A stretch of DNA of 64,000 nucleotides from Leptidea sinapis (GCF_905404315.1 NC_066270.1:12170001-12234000); one strand, 5' to 3'; positions 1-10,335 are shown, counted from the stretch's first letter. Notes: a model not told the origin generated them from the sequence alone. Program-made: numbers and translations.

Positions 1-300
1 CAAACGCGCGTAACTTGCGCCCAAGCCATCCTCAATCTCGAGGAAGAAGTGGACGATTTTTCGATCAAAATCACAGTAAGCGATAAGGCTCATTTCCACC
101 TCAGCGGGCACGTGAACAAGCAAAACTATCGCTTCTGGGGCACCGAAAATCCATGAGTGATGCACGAGGAGCCATTACACCCGCTCAAAGTGACTGCATG
201 GTGCACTGTTCACGCTGGAGGAGTCATCGGGCCATTTTTTTTCGAGAACGCCACCTGCAAAGCGACTACAGTGGATGGTGCGCGCTATAGGGCCGATAAA
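1..300 (+). pseudogene. Broken DDE transposase fragment (IS630/Tc1/mariner superfamily)
   Basis: An open frame enters from the left window edge and reads as the middle of a DDE_3-type transposase. It contains SDKAHFHLSGHVNKQNYRFW, then a block with PLHPLKVTAWC and GGVIGPFFFENA. In relatives of this family, as I recall them, the first catalytic Asp lies in an SDEAHF-like motif; here Glu after the Asp is Lys. An in-frame TGA at 154-156 interrupts the protein, probably a CGA-to-TGA change, and the frame decays after about 300. The upstream part lies outside the window and no inverted repeat is visible. This is a dead DNA-transposon relic; family assignment is by motif memory only. Confidence 0.7.
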
Positions 301-769
301 ACAAGCCCGTATGACAATCAATAGTGACGGCGCCCATTTGGACGATATCATCTTGCCGACTTGACCAATACAATTCTAAAAGTTCAAATAAACATAATCT
401 AAAAACAGAATCGAAGTTTTTCATTAAAAAAAAAGCGACAAACAACATTGGATGACTTCTTTTGGCCCGCCTGTTACATCATATATTTTTTTAGTTTTAT
501 CATTCTCTTATTTTAGAAATTACAGGGGGTGGGGGGACACTCATTCTACTAATTTGGAAGTGTCTCTCGCGGAAACTATTTAGTTTAGAAAAAAATCATA
601 TTTGAACCTCAATATCATTTTTGAAGACCTATCCGTAGATAATAAGAAAAATAAATTATGAGCTTCAGTTCTAAGTACCTATGGGGAACTCCCAAAATTG
701 TTTTTTTTTTTCTGTTTTTGTGTGAAAGTCTTAATGCGTTTCACAGAATTCATCTATTTACCAGGTTAC
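301..769. other. AT-rich spacer, nothing recognised
   Basis: Low-complexity AT-rich DNA with poly-T and poly-A runs. Only a short minus-strand open frame of 60 codons without family features is present. I see no gene, RNA or inverted repeat. Confidence 0.5.
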
Positions 770-880
770 AACAGTTCTTATAGTTTCAGAAAAAATGTGA
801 CATACGGACAGACAGACAGACAGCCAAGACGAATCCATAAGTGTTCCGTCTTCTGCCATTTGACTACGGAACCCTAAAAA
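770..880 (+). repeat. Interspersed repeat tail with (GACA)n core
   Basis: A short GACA tandem run (about 806-822) is followed by a 7-bp inverted repeat (GTTCCGT / ACGGAAC) and CCCTAAAAA. This layout resembles the 3' tail of RTE-type LINEs common in insects. The resemblance is from memory and no coding part remains. Confidence 0.45.
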
Positions 881-1292
881 TACGATTACGATGACCCAAA
901 AAATAAACTTGGACATTTAAAAACCAAATTTGGCACTGTCTACAGAAATATATTAATATCTAATAAAAATAAACTTAAAAGTATAAATAATAAACTTAAG
1001 ACTTTAAGCTTTATTTATTTTTTATTTAATTTATAAAATTTTACTTTATTTTCCCAAATACTAGAATAAATAATAGAACAGACTTAAAGTAATATATTTC
1101 TAAATAATATAATTTACTATATCTCGACACCAGACATATTTATAACATAGTTAATTTTTTTTTTAATAATAAAAGTAGTTTATAAAAGACACGCTTTGGT
1201 TGAAAAGATAATGGTTTAAATTTAAAAGCAACATCAATTCCTGCCTTGTTGACGATAAATGAAAAAATTATATAAAAAACAAAAATCTTTTT
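881..1292. other. AT-rich spacer, nothing recognised
   Basis: Very AT-rich sequence dominated by A and T runs. No open frame, tRNA-like box or inverted repeat stands out. Confidence 0.5.
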
Positions 1293-1445
1293 TTGCAAAT
1301 TGAAAAATGCAATAAATTTATCAAATTAATATATTGTCATCGGTCCTCGATAAGTCTACGAAGTTTGAACGATATCTGGCCCTTTAAAGTGGGTCAAAGT
1401 CGCGCCGAAATGTGTCGGTTACAGACAAACATACATACAGGTGAA
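1293..1445 (-). repeat. Family H repeat fragment
   Basis: The reverse complement matches the segment at about 7500-7660, sharing the stretch around TCGAGGACCGATGACAATAT and the flanking GACCCACTT / GTTCAAACTTCGTAGA words. A third copy, at 25.9-32.9 kb, is split by the BEL/Pao element. The repeat is non-coding and its class is not recognised. Confidence 0.65.
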
Positions 1446-1559
1446 GCTAGTAAGCACATCTCACCTATAACTACGTATGTGTTACAAACCTACCTTGGCT
1501 GACACCGACTCCAAAAATAACAATAATCGTAACTAGAATTAGATTGATTAGGTAACAAA

Positions 1560-1616
1560 CATAAAAAAAAAAAACCGACGAATTGAGAACCACCTTCTTT
1601 TATCAAGTCGGCTAGT
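1560..1616 (-). repeat. Short repeat tail (ACCGACTT-type)
   Basis: The reverse strand resembles the tail at 32945 (AACCGACTTCAAAAAAG...AGGAGGTTCTCAATTCG) and the start at 15097. Three related pieces in one window indicate a dispersed repeat. Its class is unknown to me. Confidence 0.45.
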
Positions 1617-1784
1617 AATGTGTCCTCAATTTATGAGAATTTCGAACGCACATCAATCTACAATAAATAATGTTCTGTCTCTAGTTATAAGATTAATCAC
1701 CTGTTCGGAAAATATTAAAAAAAAATACATAAATAATTGGAAATAAATCATTAATGAACTTGTTCTACCTGTGGCGATAATTTT

Positions 1785-1925
1785 TGGGGCACGGTGGCAG
1801 GCATGAGTCATCTGGAACACGTGTGCGAGTTCAAATCCCTCCTGTGCATCATATTACAGTTTAATGTTTATAAGTATTAATGTACATTTAGGTATCATAT
1901 TAAATATGTCTTTGCACCAATAGTA
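1785..1925 (+). repeat. tRNA-derived SINE-like head
   Basis: The stretch GGGGCACGGTGGCAGGCATG resembles an RNA polymerase III A box, and GAGTTCAAATCCC about 35 bp later resembles a B box. No closed cloverleaf can be drawn, so this is read as a SINE head rather than a tRNA gene. Confidence 0.4.
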
Positions 1926-2077
1926 TATGCATTATTATTATTAATACGCAAGTCTCCATCTCTGCTCTGTTATTGTCCCTTCTTTGCTTTTAGGGCAAGA
2001 TATTTTGATTGTTTTATATATAACTACGAGTGAATTAAGTTGTTGAGCACAGGTTTATTTCAAAAATACATAGCACG

Positions 2078-2460
2078 TAGTCAAAGTCAAAGTCAAAAAT
2101 ATTGTATTGACATAAAATCAAAAGATTGCTCGTCAACTTCAATCACAAAAAATACAATTCAGATACATACATATTAAATACACAAAAGTTTAAGCATTTA
2201 GATATTTTAAAAATAATGCAATCCAGTGAAAAAATACAAAGCTGAACCAAAAAATCCATTAAAAAACAACTATAATACTATTCAATTACATATTGTAATT
2301 AAGTTTACGTTATCTTCAATACTGTTATAAGCTTTCGAGATAAGTCTGAGCTTAATAAAAGATTTAAATACAATCATCTTTTAACTAATTACAATCAACA
2401 TAATATTATATTCTTATTTTGGTGCTTACTTATAAATATTCCGCACTCTTACAGTAGTAA
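2078..2460 (-). repeat. LINE 3' end with (TTTGAC)n tail
   Basis: The plus strand shows AGTCAAAGTCAAAGTCAAAA, so the minus strand ends in a TTTGAC hexamer tail. The 350 bp beyond it is AT-rich and non-coding, as in CR1/Jockey-group LINE 3' untranslated regions. No protein motif remains. Confidence 0.45.
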
Positions 2461-2631
2461 TCTACTGAGGTTGAATTCCACTTAAAGCTAATTTGGGTAA
2501 GGCTGTCACTCTTAACTAGCGCGTAGTGTAATATATATGTATCATGTTAGTTAAAAGCCTTTTAAATATCAAATATTTCATAAAAAGTTATAAAGAAGAA
2601 ACTGTATAAGTATAAATTATCCTATAAAACA

Positions 2632-3123
2632 ACTAGCTGACTCAACGAACGTTGTATTGCCATATAAAGTAATAAAAATAATTCAATAATTAAAATTTTT
2701 GAGTTATAAAATATAGATGACTACCGATTCTTAGACCTATCAAATATATCGTACAAAATTTATCGCACTACAATAATTATTATATTCGATTGCCATCTTG
2801 GAACCCTATTGCGGATCTGTGGATGGAACAGAATAATGTAAAAATCGCGATAGAAACATAGGTGTTGATCGTAGACGGGTGAAAATTTGAAGTTGTATGT
2901 ATTTTTTAATGCTGAATCATCAATAAAAACAATCAATCAATAAAAAAAAAAATTGTCAAAAAATATTTTGGGGTGGGTCACCCTTATCATTTAGGGGTAA
3001 GAGAAATAGATGTTGGCCGATTCTCAGACCTGTCCGATATGCACACAAAATGTCATAAAAATCGGTTAAGCCGTTTCGGAGGAATTTGGTAACAAACACC
3101 GCGACACGAGAATTTTATATATA
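2632..3123 (+). repeat. CTAGCTGAC-type interspersed repeat (copy 1)
   Basis: The copy opens with CTAGCTGACTCAACGAACGT and closes with CGACACGAGAATTTTATATA. It shares several blocks with 38897-39200, including GTTGATCGTAGA(T/C)GGGTGAAA and AAGCCGTTTCGGAG. It has no coding capacity and looks like a short retroposon family. The class name is not established here. Confidence 0.6.
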
Positions 3124-3140
3124 AGTTTGTTATCTCCTAA

Positions 3141-3459
3141 TGGCCGTTCCCATTATTCTATCTACAGATATAATTAAATTACTTCCATCTACTGTCAGTA
3201 GTTAGCTGTCAATAGTCTGAAGCTGTCCCAATATACCCGATAAATCATTCGTATCGCCTTATATTGGGACGCGTGAATAGCAATTTCCATACAAACTTCT
3301 ATCGCTGGTAAGCTATACGTCCTCCCATTGACAGACAGCGTGAACGGATAAGGTGAATTACCGTCGATAAGTTTATTGTAACAGAAAAGTCAACGATAGT
3401 TACGATTTTTGTCTCAAGTAGGCCACAACCGGAGATAGACTGAATATTGGGAACGGCCG
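3141..3459 (-). mobile_element. MITE family B, copy B1 (full length)
   Basis: This is a 319-bp element with terminal inverted repeats of the type CGGCCGTTCCCAATAT. The left end has mutated to TGGCCG. It is flanked on both sides by TAA (3138-3140 and 3460-3462), the 3-bp TWA target preference of PIF/Harbinger elements. It has no transposase frame. Orientation is given relative to copy B2. Confidence 0.75.
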
Positions 3460-3699
3460 TAAGATGTTTAGAAAAGCTCATAGTTATTTTAATTTGACAA
3501 AAACTAACACCACGTAGACAATTATTGCATGAAAATTACTATTGAATATGCGAAGAATATTAGCGAGACAGACTCTTGAAAAGTGCAAACATGATTATTT
3601 AAATATTACGTACATATTCATTTCTTGTTTGTTTAAGCTGTTAGCAGGATGTAGAAGTGTATACCTCAGGCAAATACCGGGAATGTTAGAATAAATATG

Positions 3700-4458
3700 A
3701 ATGACTAGCTGATGCGCGCGAATTCGTTCGCGTACATAAAGGGTTTTAAAAAAAAGTAAAGCTTCAAAATAGAAAAAAAGGAAAAATGATGTTTGCTATC
3801 CGTATCAATGCAATACAACTAATATAGGGACCGAGCGTCTAGACTGTCACGCCAACTGAAAAGTGAAAGGTGCGCGGGAAATTATGCGCACCAAAAACGT
3901 TACTATCCCATTTGATGAGTAGGTTTTACTCCACATATTTTTATCATACCGGGCGCCTTATATGAAAATCGATTCTTAAGGAGTAAACTAAACCTACTAT
4001 TTTTAATGAAAATAAGGGACGAGACGAGCAGGATGTTCGGTTGATCGTAATTGATACGCCCTGCCATTACAATGCAGTTGCCTGCCGCTCAGGATTCTTG
4101 AAAGAACCAAAAATTCTGAGCGGTCCTACAACTGTGCTCCTCACCTTGAGACATAAGTTGTTAAGTCTCATTTGCCCAGAAATTTCACTAGCTACGGTGC
4201 CCTTCAGTTCCAAACACAGTAATGCTTACACATTACTGCTTCCCGGCAGAAATAGCCGCCGTTGTGGTACCCATAATCTAGCCAGTATCCTGTGCAAACG
4301 CGCATGAATACCATGAATTTTACAGAGATAAAATGTAGCCTATTTCCCTAAGCTCTAGAATTTCGCTGTACTAAATTTCAGCAAAATCGGTTCAGTAGCC
4401 CCGGCGTAAAGGCGTAACAAACAAACTTACATTCACATTCATAATATTAGTAAGGATA
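3700..4458 (+). repeat. Short retroposon-like repeat interrupted by MITE A1
   Basis: The left part opens with CTAGCTGATGCGCGCGAATT. The right part (4308-4458) matches the tail at 41320-41455, ending CGTAACAAACAAACTTAC and ATAATATTAGTA. Family-A MITE copy A1 lies between them, so A1 probably inserted into this older repeat. Boundaries are approximate. Confidence 0.5.
4003..4307 (+). mobile_element. MITE/Helitron-like family A, copy A1
   Basis: This is one of nine copies of a roughly 300-bp non-coding repeat. Diagnostic words are GAGACGAGCAGG at the left, GCCGCTCAGGATT and its partner AAAATTCTGAGCGG, ACATAAG..GTTAAGTCTCATTTGCCCAG, GTAATGCTTACACATTACTG and GGTACCCATAATCTAGCC at the right. The nested inverted pairs (CCGCTCAG/CTGAGCGG, AGTAATG/CATTACT) would fold strongly. 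Lack of clear terminal inverted repeats leaves a non-autonomous Helitron possible. Confidence 0.7.
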
Positions 4459-4459
4459 C

Positions 4460-4974
4460 ATAAACAATGTCTATTTAATCGATTATTTTAGATGACATTC
4501 ACCATGCTTTCGTCACAAACCAATAAGGCTTCAGAACCTATTGGAATAAATTTGAAGAAACTTGTTTAGAACTAATTTTTTACATACATAATATAATATA
4601 CTGTCTTGTTATATATTACATAGAAAGATATGATATACATATTAATCAATTATGTTAAATATTTTGTATATTATTATGCCAATTAATGATTCTTCAATTT
4701 TGTTACCACACGAAGAGCAAATTTATCAACGATATTAATTTTATTAATGATAATAAAAAACGGCATTGCAAATGTATTACATTATTTGCTTCCACAGTGA
4801 CAGAAGACTTAAGATGTGTTATTATATCAATGAGGTTAAGCATCTTATATACATTAAGACCTTAAATTTTTAAGTTTCCAAATGATAGTCACTCCGTAAT
4901 ATATGAATTAATAATCCTTTGTAAAGTGGGTAGTTTTCACAGTGTTGCATTTCGAATTATAGATAATTAGTCAC
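4460..4974. other. AT-rich spacer, nothing recognised
   Basis: AT-rich unassigned sequence without protein-like frames or recognisable repeat words. Confidence 0.5.
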
Positions 4975-5062
4975 CTTCCTTAAAGGCCGGCAACGCTCCT
5001 GTGAGTCCTCGTGTGTTGCAAGAGATTGTGAGCGGCGGTGATCACTTAACATCAGGTTTCTT
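4975..5062 (+). repeat. LINE family Z 3'-terminal fragment
   Basis: The sequence CCTTCCTTAAAGGCCGGCAA and GCGGCGGTGATCACTTAACA matches the 3' coding end and tail of the LINE at 19754-22075 (positions about 21950-22030). It is a 5'-truncated relic of under 100 bp. Confidence 0.75.
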
Positions 5063-5401
5063 CAAGGAAAGAAGACTAAATCTTGTTATCCCAAGACATA
5101 TAACAATACCTTACTTTTAAATCTATATTCTACTACTATATATAAATTTATTGAGTTAAAAATTTATATTTTCAGAAGTTATCCTGTTTACCCTGTTATG
5201 TCCTGTTTACTCTTGTGGACCATAAGCCACTGAAACAATTTTTTTAAATAAAAATAGCAAATTATCAATTTAATTTATATTTAATAAGTTCAACACTCAT
5301 TCATCTTTCTGACGATGTGCTTCTTATATCATTTACATGCACAATATAATTGTAATATAAGGTAAGTAGTATTGTAACCTTTCAATCTATGTACTAACTA
5401 C

Positions 5402-5740
5402 TAGCTGACCCGACAGACATTGTTCTGTACATAATAAACAAATTACTGTTTTAATAAATTTGTCCATAATATTTCAAAACATCAAGAATTATTTCGTAAA
5501 GTATGCTCCCTATTGCTATAGTGAAATTGTTTCACAGCAGAACTGTCAAAGCGTGCGTCAATAAATTCTCTCGTAGAAATTATGTCTATAATATAAATGG
5601 AATAAAAATAATTATGGCTCCGAAATCAAAATAAAAACTATCCTATTTCTTAAGTTGCACATTACTGGACTCCATGAAGTAATCGCCATTTAAGTCCGTT
5701 AATTAGCTTAGGATTTTACTGGGAACAAGCATCAACATGC
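5402..5740 (+). repeat. Interspersed repeat family I, uninterrupted copy
   Basis: The copy starts with CTAGCTGACCCGACAGACAT. Its reverse complement aligns with the two flanks of the Tc1-like element near the right edge (about 62110-62276 and 63847-64000), sharing GATTACTTCATGGAGT, TAATTATTTTTAT and GAATTTATTGACGCACG. It therefore serves as the empty-site relative of that insertion. No coding capacity is visible. Confidence 0.65.
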
Positions 5741-5975
5741 GAATTAATGCGTAATGATAAATACGACCTGCTCCAACTCATCATACAAGGGAAAATCCAG
5801 GGAAAGCGTCCACCCGGAAGAAGGCGTACTTCGTGGCTTAAGAATCTCCGGACATGGTTCAACTTTAGCGCAGGATCCCTGTTCCGAGCTGCTGTGTCAA
5901 AGATAAAAATAGCACTAATTATAGCCGACCTCTGGTAGGAGATGGCACCTCAACAAGAAGCCTCATTACACTGGA
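5740..5975 (+). pseudogene. RTE-like LINE reverse transcriptase, C-terminal relic
   Basis: A 63-codon frame (from 5747) carries RNDKYDLLQLIIQGKIQGK followed by RPPGRRRTSWLKNLRTWF, a C-terminal signature I recognise from insect RTE-type endonuclease/reverse transcriptase proteins. The frame stops at 5936-5938 and continues readably for a few codons (EMAPQQEA). Everything upstream is missing, so this is a severely 5'-truncated copy. Confidence 0.7.
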
Positions 5976-6022
5976 ATTATATTAATTAATATTATAAAGA
6001 CGAATGGTTTCTAATTACAGTT

Positions 6023-6296
6023 CCTGTAGATTTAAAACAGTTTCTCGTGCTGTATGAGATCACGCGTTATCGTGGAGCAATAATCGTGAAGATGGATTCA
6101 TGAGTCGGGGCTGTTTCACTGCGAGTTTTTCTATCATTGTTCGGAGTTCGGCACAGTAGACATCTGCCGGTATCGCTTGATCAGATCGTAGAAAGCTATA
6201 GTGAATATCAACAGTTACCATTACCTTTTTATTGGTAAACTTTTCTTTAGGACACTGTTTCTGCCGCGTTAGTTCCGCGTCGGAACTCGTATACAA
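6023..6296 (-). pseudogene. Mariner transposase fragment
   Basis: On the minus strand an open frame reads VDIHYSFLRSDQAIPADVYC, AELRTMIEKLAVKQPRL and LLLHDNA, the central part of a mariner transposase. HDNA carries the second catalytic Asp. The usual tryptophan-containing stretch just before IHYSFL is absent, so there is an internal deletion. After HDNA the frame is lost, yet HTARETVLNLQEL continues in another phase, showing an indel near 6060. No terminal inverted repeats are visible. It is an inactive relic. Confidence 0.75.
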
Positions 6297-6492
6297 AAAT
6301 CACTCGAATTTTGGAAGTGTTTCTTGACTAAGCTGAATAAAACGATATTACATTGTTACCATATTTTTATAATAAAAATATGAACAGTTTATTATTTTTA
6401 AGTGATATCTGTTCTGGGATAACACTTAAAGTAAAAAAAATAACATACAAGTTTATTTTTTCTTTTTTTTAAGTATATAAAATATTTATTAT

Positions 6493-6905
6493 TCAAACAA
6501 AACCAATCTTACCAAGGAAGCGTACCAAGAATACTGGCAGCATTACCGCGTTGGATAGCAAGGCTGATCCGTTGACCGAAATAACTGCCAGCGCTTGGGT
6601 TTCCAGTAGCCTTATTGAGGCGCGAAGATAGTATTTTGAACATTCTCCGCACCTTTGGGCCCCACGGGCCAAGTGTCTCGACACCAAATGGCACAAAGAT
6701 GTATGACTCACTGAGACCAACATATTTGCTACGCTTGCTGTCTTCGGCAGTCGAAGCAGCAGCCCCAGCACCAACTGACGTAACTTGGACATGAGAAGGA
6801 GCCAGAGTGTCGACGCAAGTAGCGTCCCACACCAGCGCCCTTCCCCGTGCCCAAGCCACCAGCGTCATTCCATCAGGACGCTTGCCATCGCGGCGGGTAA
6901 TTAGT
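6493..6905 (-). pseudogene. Retroelement C-terminal fragment with PDG...WDAT motif
   Basis: The minus strand encodes RRDGKRPDGMTLVAWARGRA, LVWDATCVDTLAPSH, VPFGVETLGPWGPKVRRMF and ISLAIQRGNAASILGTLPW. The first part resembles the C-terminal end of retroelement proteins I have seen in several invertebrates and carries a nuclease-like PD...D pattern. That reading is inference. The last 60 residues recur on the plus strand at 51275-51420. The upstream part (reverse transcriptase, if any) is absent. Confidence 0.5.
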
Positions 6906-7014
6906 TTAATTTTGTATCAAAATTCATGGAGAGGCGCAGTTTCGTAAAAATGAAGCTCGCTGAGTTCATCGCTCCAGTTCTTCTCATGTCTGAGGCATGG
7001 ACTAGTAAAAAAAT

Positions 7015-7340
7015 AAGGACTCCGTGTCACCTTACTTAAGAGTGTAGCACCAAAACAAGCCGATTAACGTGTAAATACATAGCCCCACGCACACACTTAT
7101 ACTACTACAGGCCGATAGGCGGCCATTATGAGAATTGTCATCGTCTGTGACAGATCAGTTTGCGTCTCAATAAAATATTTTAAAAATGCTGGAAAAACTG
7201 TAAAAACGATACTATATAAGTATTTATGGTCATATATGATTATTTAAGGGAGAAAAAATTATGTAACTAGTATCCCCCGTAACCGCACACACACTAGCAT
7301 AACGGTCCTTTACTTGCTAATATCACGGCAAGGAGTCCTT
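7015..7340. mobile_element. MITE-like element with AAGGACTCC termini
   Basis: This is a 326-bp segment bounded by AAGGACTCC (7015-7023) and its exact reverse complement GGAGTCCTT (7332-7340). It splits a family-D LINE tail: TTCTCATGTCTGAGGCATGG on the left resembles the D tail at 57215, and the D tail resumes at about 7350. It has no coding frame. The target duplication is unclear. Confidence 0.5.
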
Positions 7341-7349
7341 CTCTTTTTA

Positions 7350-7456
7350 CTCGTCCGTGGTCTGACGTGGTCTTTTTCGAATGGGTGGTAATTTTTGACT
7401 TAAAATAAGTAATATCACATACTATTGTGAATAAAAATATTTGAATTTGAATTTAA
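7350..7456 (+). repeat. LINE family D 3' tail
   Basis: GTGAATAAAAATATTTGAAT and the preceding GAATGGGTGGTAATTTTTGA match the 3' untranslated end of LINE D1 at 57245-57325, including the TTTGAA repeat tail. No coding part is present here. Confidence 0.7.
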
Positions 7457-7489
7457 GCATACTGAAAGGCTGTTTATCACACGCCCTTT

Positions 7490-7895
7490 ATTTCTTATTA
7501 CATACATGTATGTATGTTTGTTTGTAACCGACTCATTTAGGCGCGGTTTTGACCCACTTCAAATGGCCAGATTTCGTTCAAACTTCGTAGATTTATCGAG
7601 GACCGATGACAATATATTAATTCGATAAAATTATTCCATTTTTCAATTTGCAAAATAAGATTTTCGTTAATTTTTATTTTTGAAGTTATACTTCTTTAGA
7701 CGCGTTATGAAAAAATGATGAGAGTGAAATTTTAAGATTCGCGCGCACCACTGTAACACAAAAGTAACAGGGTGAAGAAGATTCCTAAAATTTTCTGACG
7801 TTAGCGACATTCGTTTTTTTTTTGTTTTCTTTGTCTGTTATTAGGATACGGTAAGGGTTCAAGCCCGTACAGCCGTATTCGTTATTTAAAAATTA
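7490..7895 (+). repeat. Family H repeat, longest uninterrupted copy
   Basis: The left part is shared (reversed) with 1293-1445. The right part (GCGTTATGAAAAAATGATGA, ACACAAAAGTAACAG, AATTTTCTGACGTT, ACAGCCGTATTCGTTA) is shared with 25915-26010 and 32795-32900, which flank the BEL/Pao element. It is non-coding and of unknown class. Confidence 0.65.
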
Positions 7896-8218
7896 ATTGT
7901 CAAACCCATCGAAATGAATAATTTGAAGGTTTTGTTAACATAAGTACACACACACTTTTTTTAAACTCATTTGAAACTATCTTCGGATGTAAACACAGTC
8001 ATTGAGTACAATGACGCATATTATTGTGACTGTGCATCAGAACCCCTTGACGTAAATCCATCCATATCAACATATCGACGCTGTGGTGACATTGGAAATA
8101 ATTCTCACTGGAGTGCAAACACAAAGACATATATAATAATACTTATAATATAAGACACGAAGAGTCGACGTTTTGTCTGCAAGCTTCGATGTCGCTTAAT
8201 CGGATAACTTTAAAGTAT
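7896..8218. other. Spacer, nothing recognised
   Basis: Mixed-composition sequence. A 60-codon plus-strand frame at 7971 has no family features. I see no repeat match inside the window. Confidence 0.4.
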
Positions 8219-8219
8219 A

Positions 8220-8529
8220 AAGCTCTGTTCAAACTGAGCCGAATAACACGCGAGACGCGGGACGGAAGTCGCTCGCGCCGATTGTGTCAGCTAACTTGTA
8301 TGGACGTGTTCAAATTGAGACGAGTAGTCGTCCAAGTTGAAGCGAAACAAGAGCAGGACGCCCGGCGGGATTGTTTGATCTCACAATGCATGTTTCTCCA
8401 CTGAAGAATAAAAAATGACACGCGGGAAGTCGCGTCAGTTTGAGAGGCTAAGCGAGCGCGCGAATTGCTCTAAAACGCGTCTCGCGTCTCGCGTCCCGCG
8501 CGTTATTCGCCTCAGTTTGAACAGAGCTT
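8220..8529. mobile_element. MITE with long CpG-rich terminal inverted repeats
   Basis: The left end AAGCTCTGTTCAAACTGAGC and the reverse complement of the right end AAGCTCTGTTCAAACTGAGG match over about 20 bp and continue imperfectly for about 45 bp (GAATAAC.CGCG.GACGCG). TA dinucleotides flank both ends (8218-8219 and 8530-8531), as in Tc1/mariner-type MITEs. The element is about 310 bp, lacks a transposase and is strikingly rich in CG dinucleotides near both ends compared with its surroundings. Confidence 0.75.
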
Positions 8530-8740
8530 TAATGTTGCGTTAAGTGTATGACGCAAAGCCTTTGCGTGTATAAATCTTTTTATGTGAATGGTAGATTTTA
8601 ATTATCATAAGAAAATACACAATACATTTTAAATTTGCAACGATATATTATATTGTGATAATATTTTATTATTCATGACTAAATTCACAAATATATATTT
8701 AATACAATTAGTCATTTGCAGAAAGTAACTACTATACTGC

Positions 8741-8920
8741 CAAATAGCCCAGTGGTTAGTGTCTACTGAGATGAAGGTCCCGGGTTTGAATCCCGGTAGG
8801 TGAAAACTGTTTATTTGTTTGTTCCGAGTTATGGATGTTTGGTTTGTGTTGTACCCAAGATGCAGGCTATACCTAGTTTGGAGCAAGATAATTTGTGACC
8901 TATTTATTATAAAAGTCATC
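8741..8920 (+). repeat. tRNA-headed SINE family C, copy C1
   Basis: The A-box-like TAGCCCAGTGGTTAG and the B-box-like GGTTTGAATCC, about 30 bp apart, are followed by a body containing TTGTACCCAAGATGCAGGCT and GAGCAAGATAATTTGTG. The same layout occurs on the minus strand at 36375-36620. It is probably a pol III-transcribed retroposon, not a functional tRNA. Confidence 0.7.
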
Positions 8921-9939
8921 ACATATAGCTAAACAACTTTACTATAAAATAGTGATATTATAAAAGACACACGAACAAAGTGACTACCCCTTAATAGAGA
9001 CTAAGTAATGTTTTAATGGACACATTCTTAGTTTAATCTATCTAGCAGTTTAAGTTAAAGTAGAATTATTTATTAGTCTAAGTTATGGCTAGATTGTAAT
9101 ACATGGAGGGCAATATTATAATAACTATATTATTAAGTTCCCTAAAGAAAAGAAAAAAAAATAGCAAAATAGTAATAAATTCTAATAAGCAAACATAATG
9201 CCACTTTCCAGCGTCATCTACGCTTAAAGTTAAGTAAATAATAATATAGTAATTATTATTTTTAATTTTAAACGAAATTGAAATGATTCCGATAAACCCC
9301 TTACCTATTTCGTGAAATAAAAGGTATTAATATGCAAATTTAATAAAACATGACCAAAACCTCACCTCAGGTGGTAAACCGGATTGCTCGAACACAGACA
9401 AAATGTCTCCGCGAACCTCTAGCCACGTAATTTTATTTCTTTCTTTTCAATACGAAATATTATAGGTTCGATTAATTCATTGTGTATTTATCAACGATCT
9501 TAAATATGGAAAAGTTGTGTATTGTCAAATTGTTTCATAAATTATTACTTAAATGCTTGTGATAAATTTATGTTTTTTTATACAAGTTCGAAATCGACCA
9601 AATATGTTTGATATAAAGTTACTTTGTAAAAACTTTATTCATGTCTTTAGGGTACATGAAAGGTCATCTAAGATATTTAATCGGTATAATAATCGATTTG
9701 TTTTTTCTGTTACGGAAAAATTATATAGATACACACGTGTAAACGATAGATATTAGGCGTGTAATATGTTACAGAGCTGTTTGAATTGATTCTGCCTACA
9801 TTGACTATCTGCACTAAACACTGCTAAATTCAGGAGCATTTCAAAAACGCTTCCATTTTTTCATTTCAATTTTTTAATTTAGAAATTCTTTATTAATACA
9901 GCATTCCATTGGCATTGGTGTTTCGTAGAGATATAGGTT
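8921..9939. other. AT-rich spacer, nothing recognised
   Basis: AT-rich, with no recognisable protein motif. A 67-codon plus-strand frame at 9553 lacks homology cues. No inverted repeats of note. Confidence 0.45.
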
Positions 9940-10168
9940 CTCTCTGCATCCTATACCACATTTATCACGGAAAGTGCTCAGACAAGTTGTAAGGGTCGAT
10001 ACCGGCAGTTTCCTCCACCTACATCATGTTTTGCCTGCCAACAGGCACTTTGTGGAATCAATAACTGGCTACAGTTTTCTCGAACCAATACGAGTTAGGA
10101 ACTTTAAAGAAGAGCATACTTCCAATTTATAGGCTGGCAACACATCCATGGGCGATTGCCTAATCCCA
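9940..10168 (+). pseudogene. LINE family Z fragment (C-terminal coding relic)
   Basis: Readable words in shifting frames (YHGKCSD, GTLWNQ, FSNQYELGTLKKS, RLATHPWAIA) parallel the C-terminal block of the LINE at 21700-21990 (YHGECSEELF, TKLWNELPCAVFP, FKKSAY). Several indels and stops mark an old, truncated copy. Confidence 0.5.
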
Positions 10169-10335
10169 TTGTCATGGATGTTTGAATGTATTTATGTATG
10201 TTTATATGTATTTATGTATGTTTAAGTAAGTATATTGTATTAAATATATCGTAGTCTTGCAACCTATAACACAGGCTATATATGCTTAATTTGGGGCAAG
10301 ACAATTTGTGTAAAAAGTGTGTAAATATTATTGTA
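10169..10335 (+). repeat. SINE family C body/tail, copy C3
   Basis: TATTTATGTATGTTTAAGTA, ATATTGTATTAAATATATCG and TTGGGGCAAGACAATTTGTG match (reversed) the body of SINE C2 at 36380-36520 and of C4 at 37934-38070. The tRNA-like head is missing. Confidence 0.65.

Noticed and set aside
8750..8815. Apparent tRNA gene (A and B boxes)
   Set aside because: No full cloverleaf or anticodon stem can be drawn, and a second copy with the same body at 36.4 kb shows it is a tRNA-headed SINE. The same reasoning applies at 1790, 36550, 39430 and 44930.
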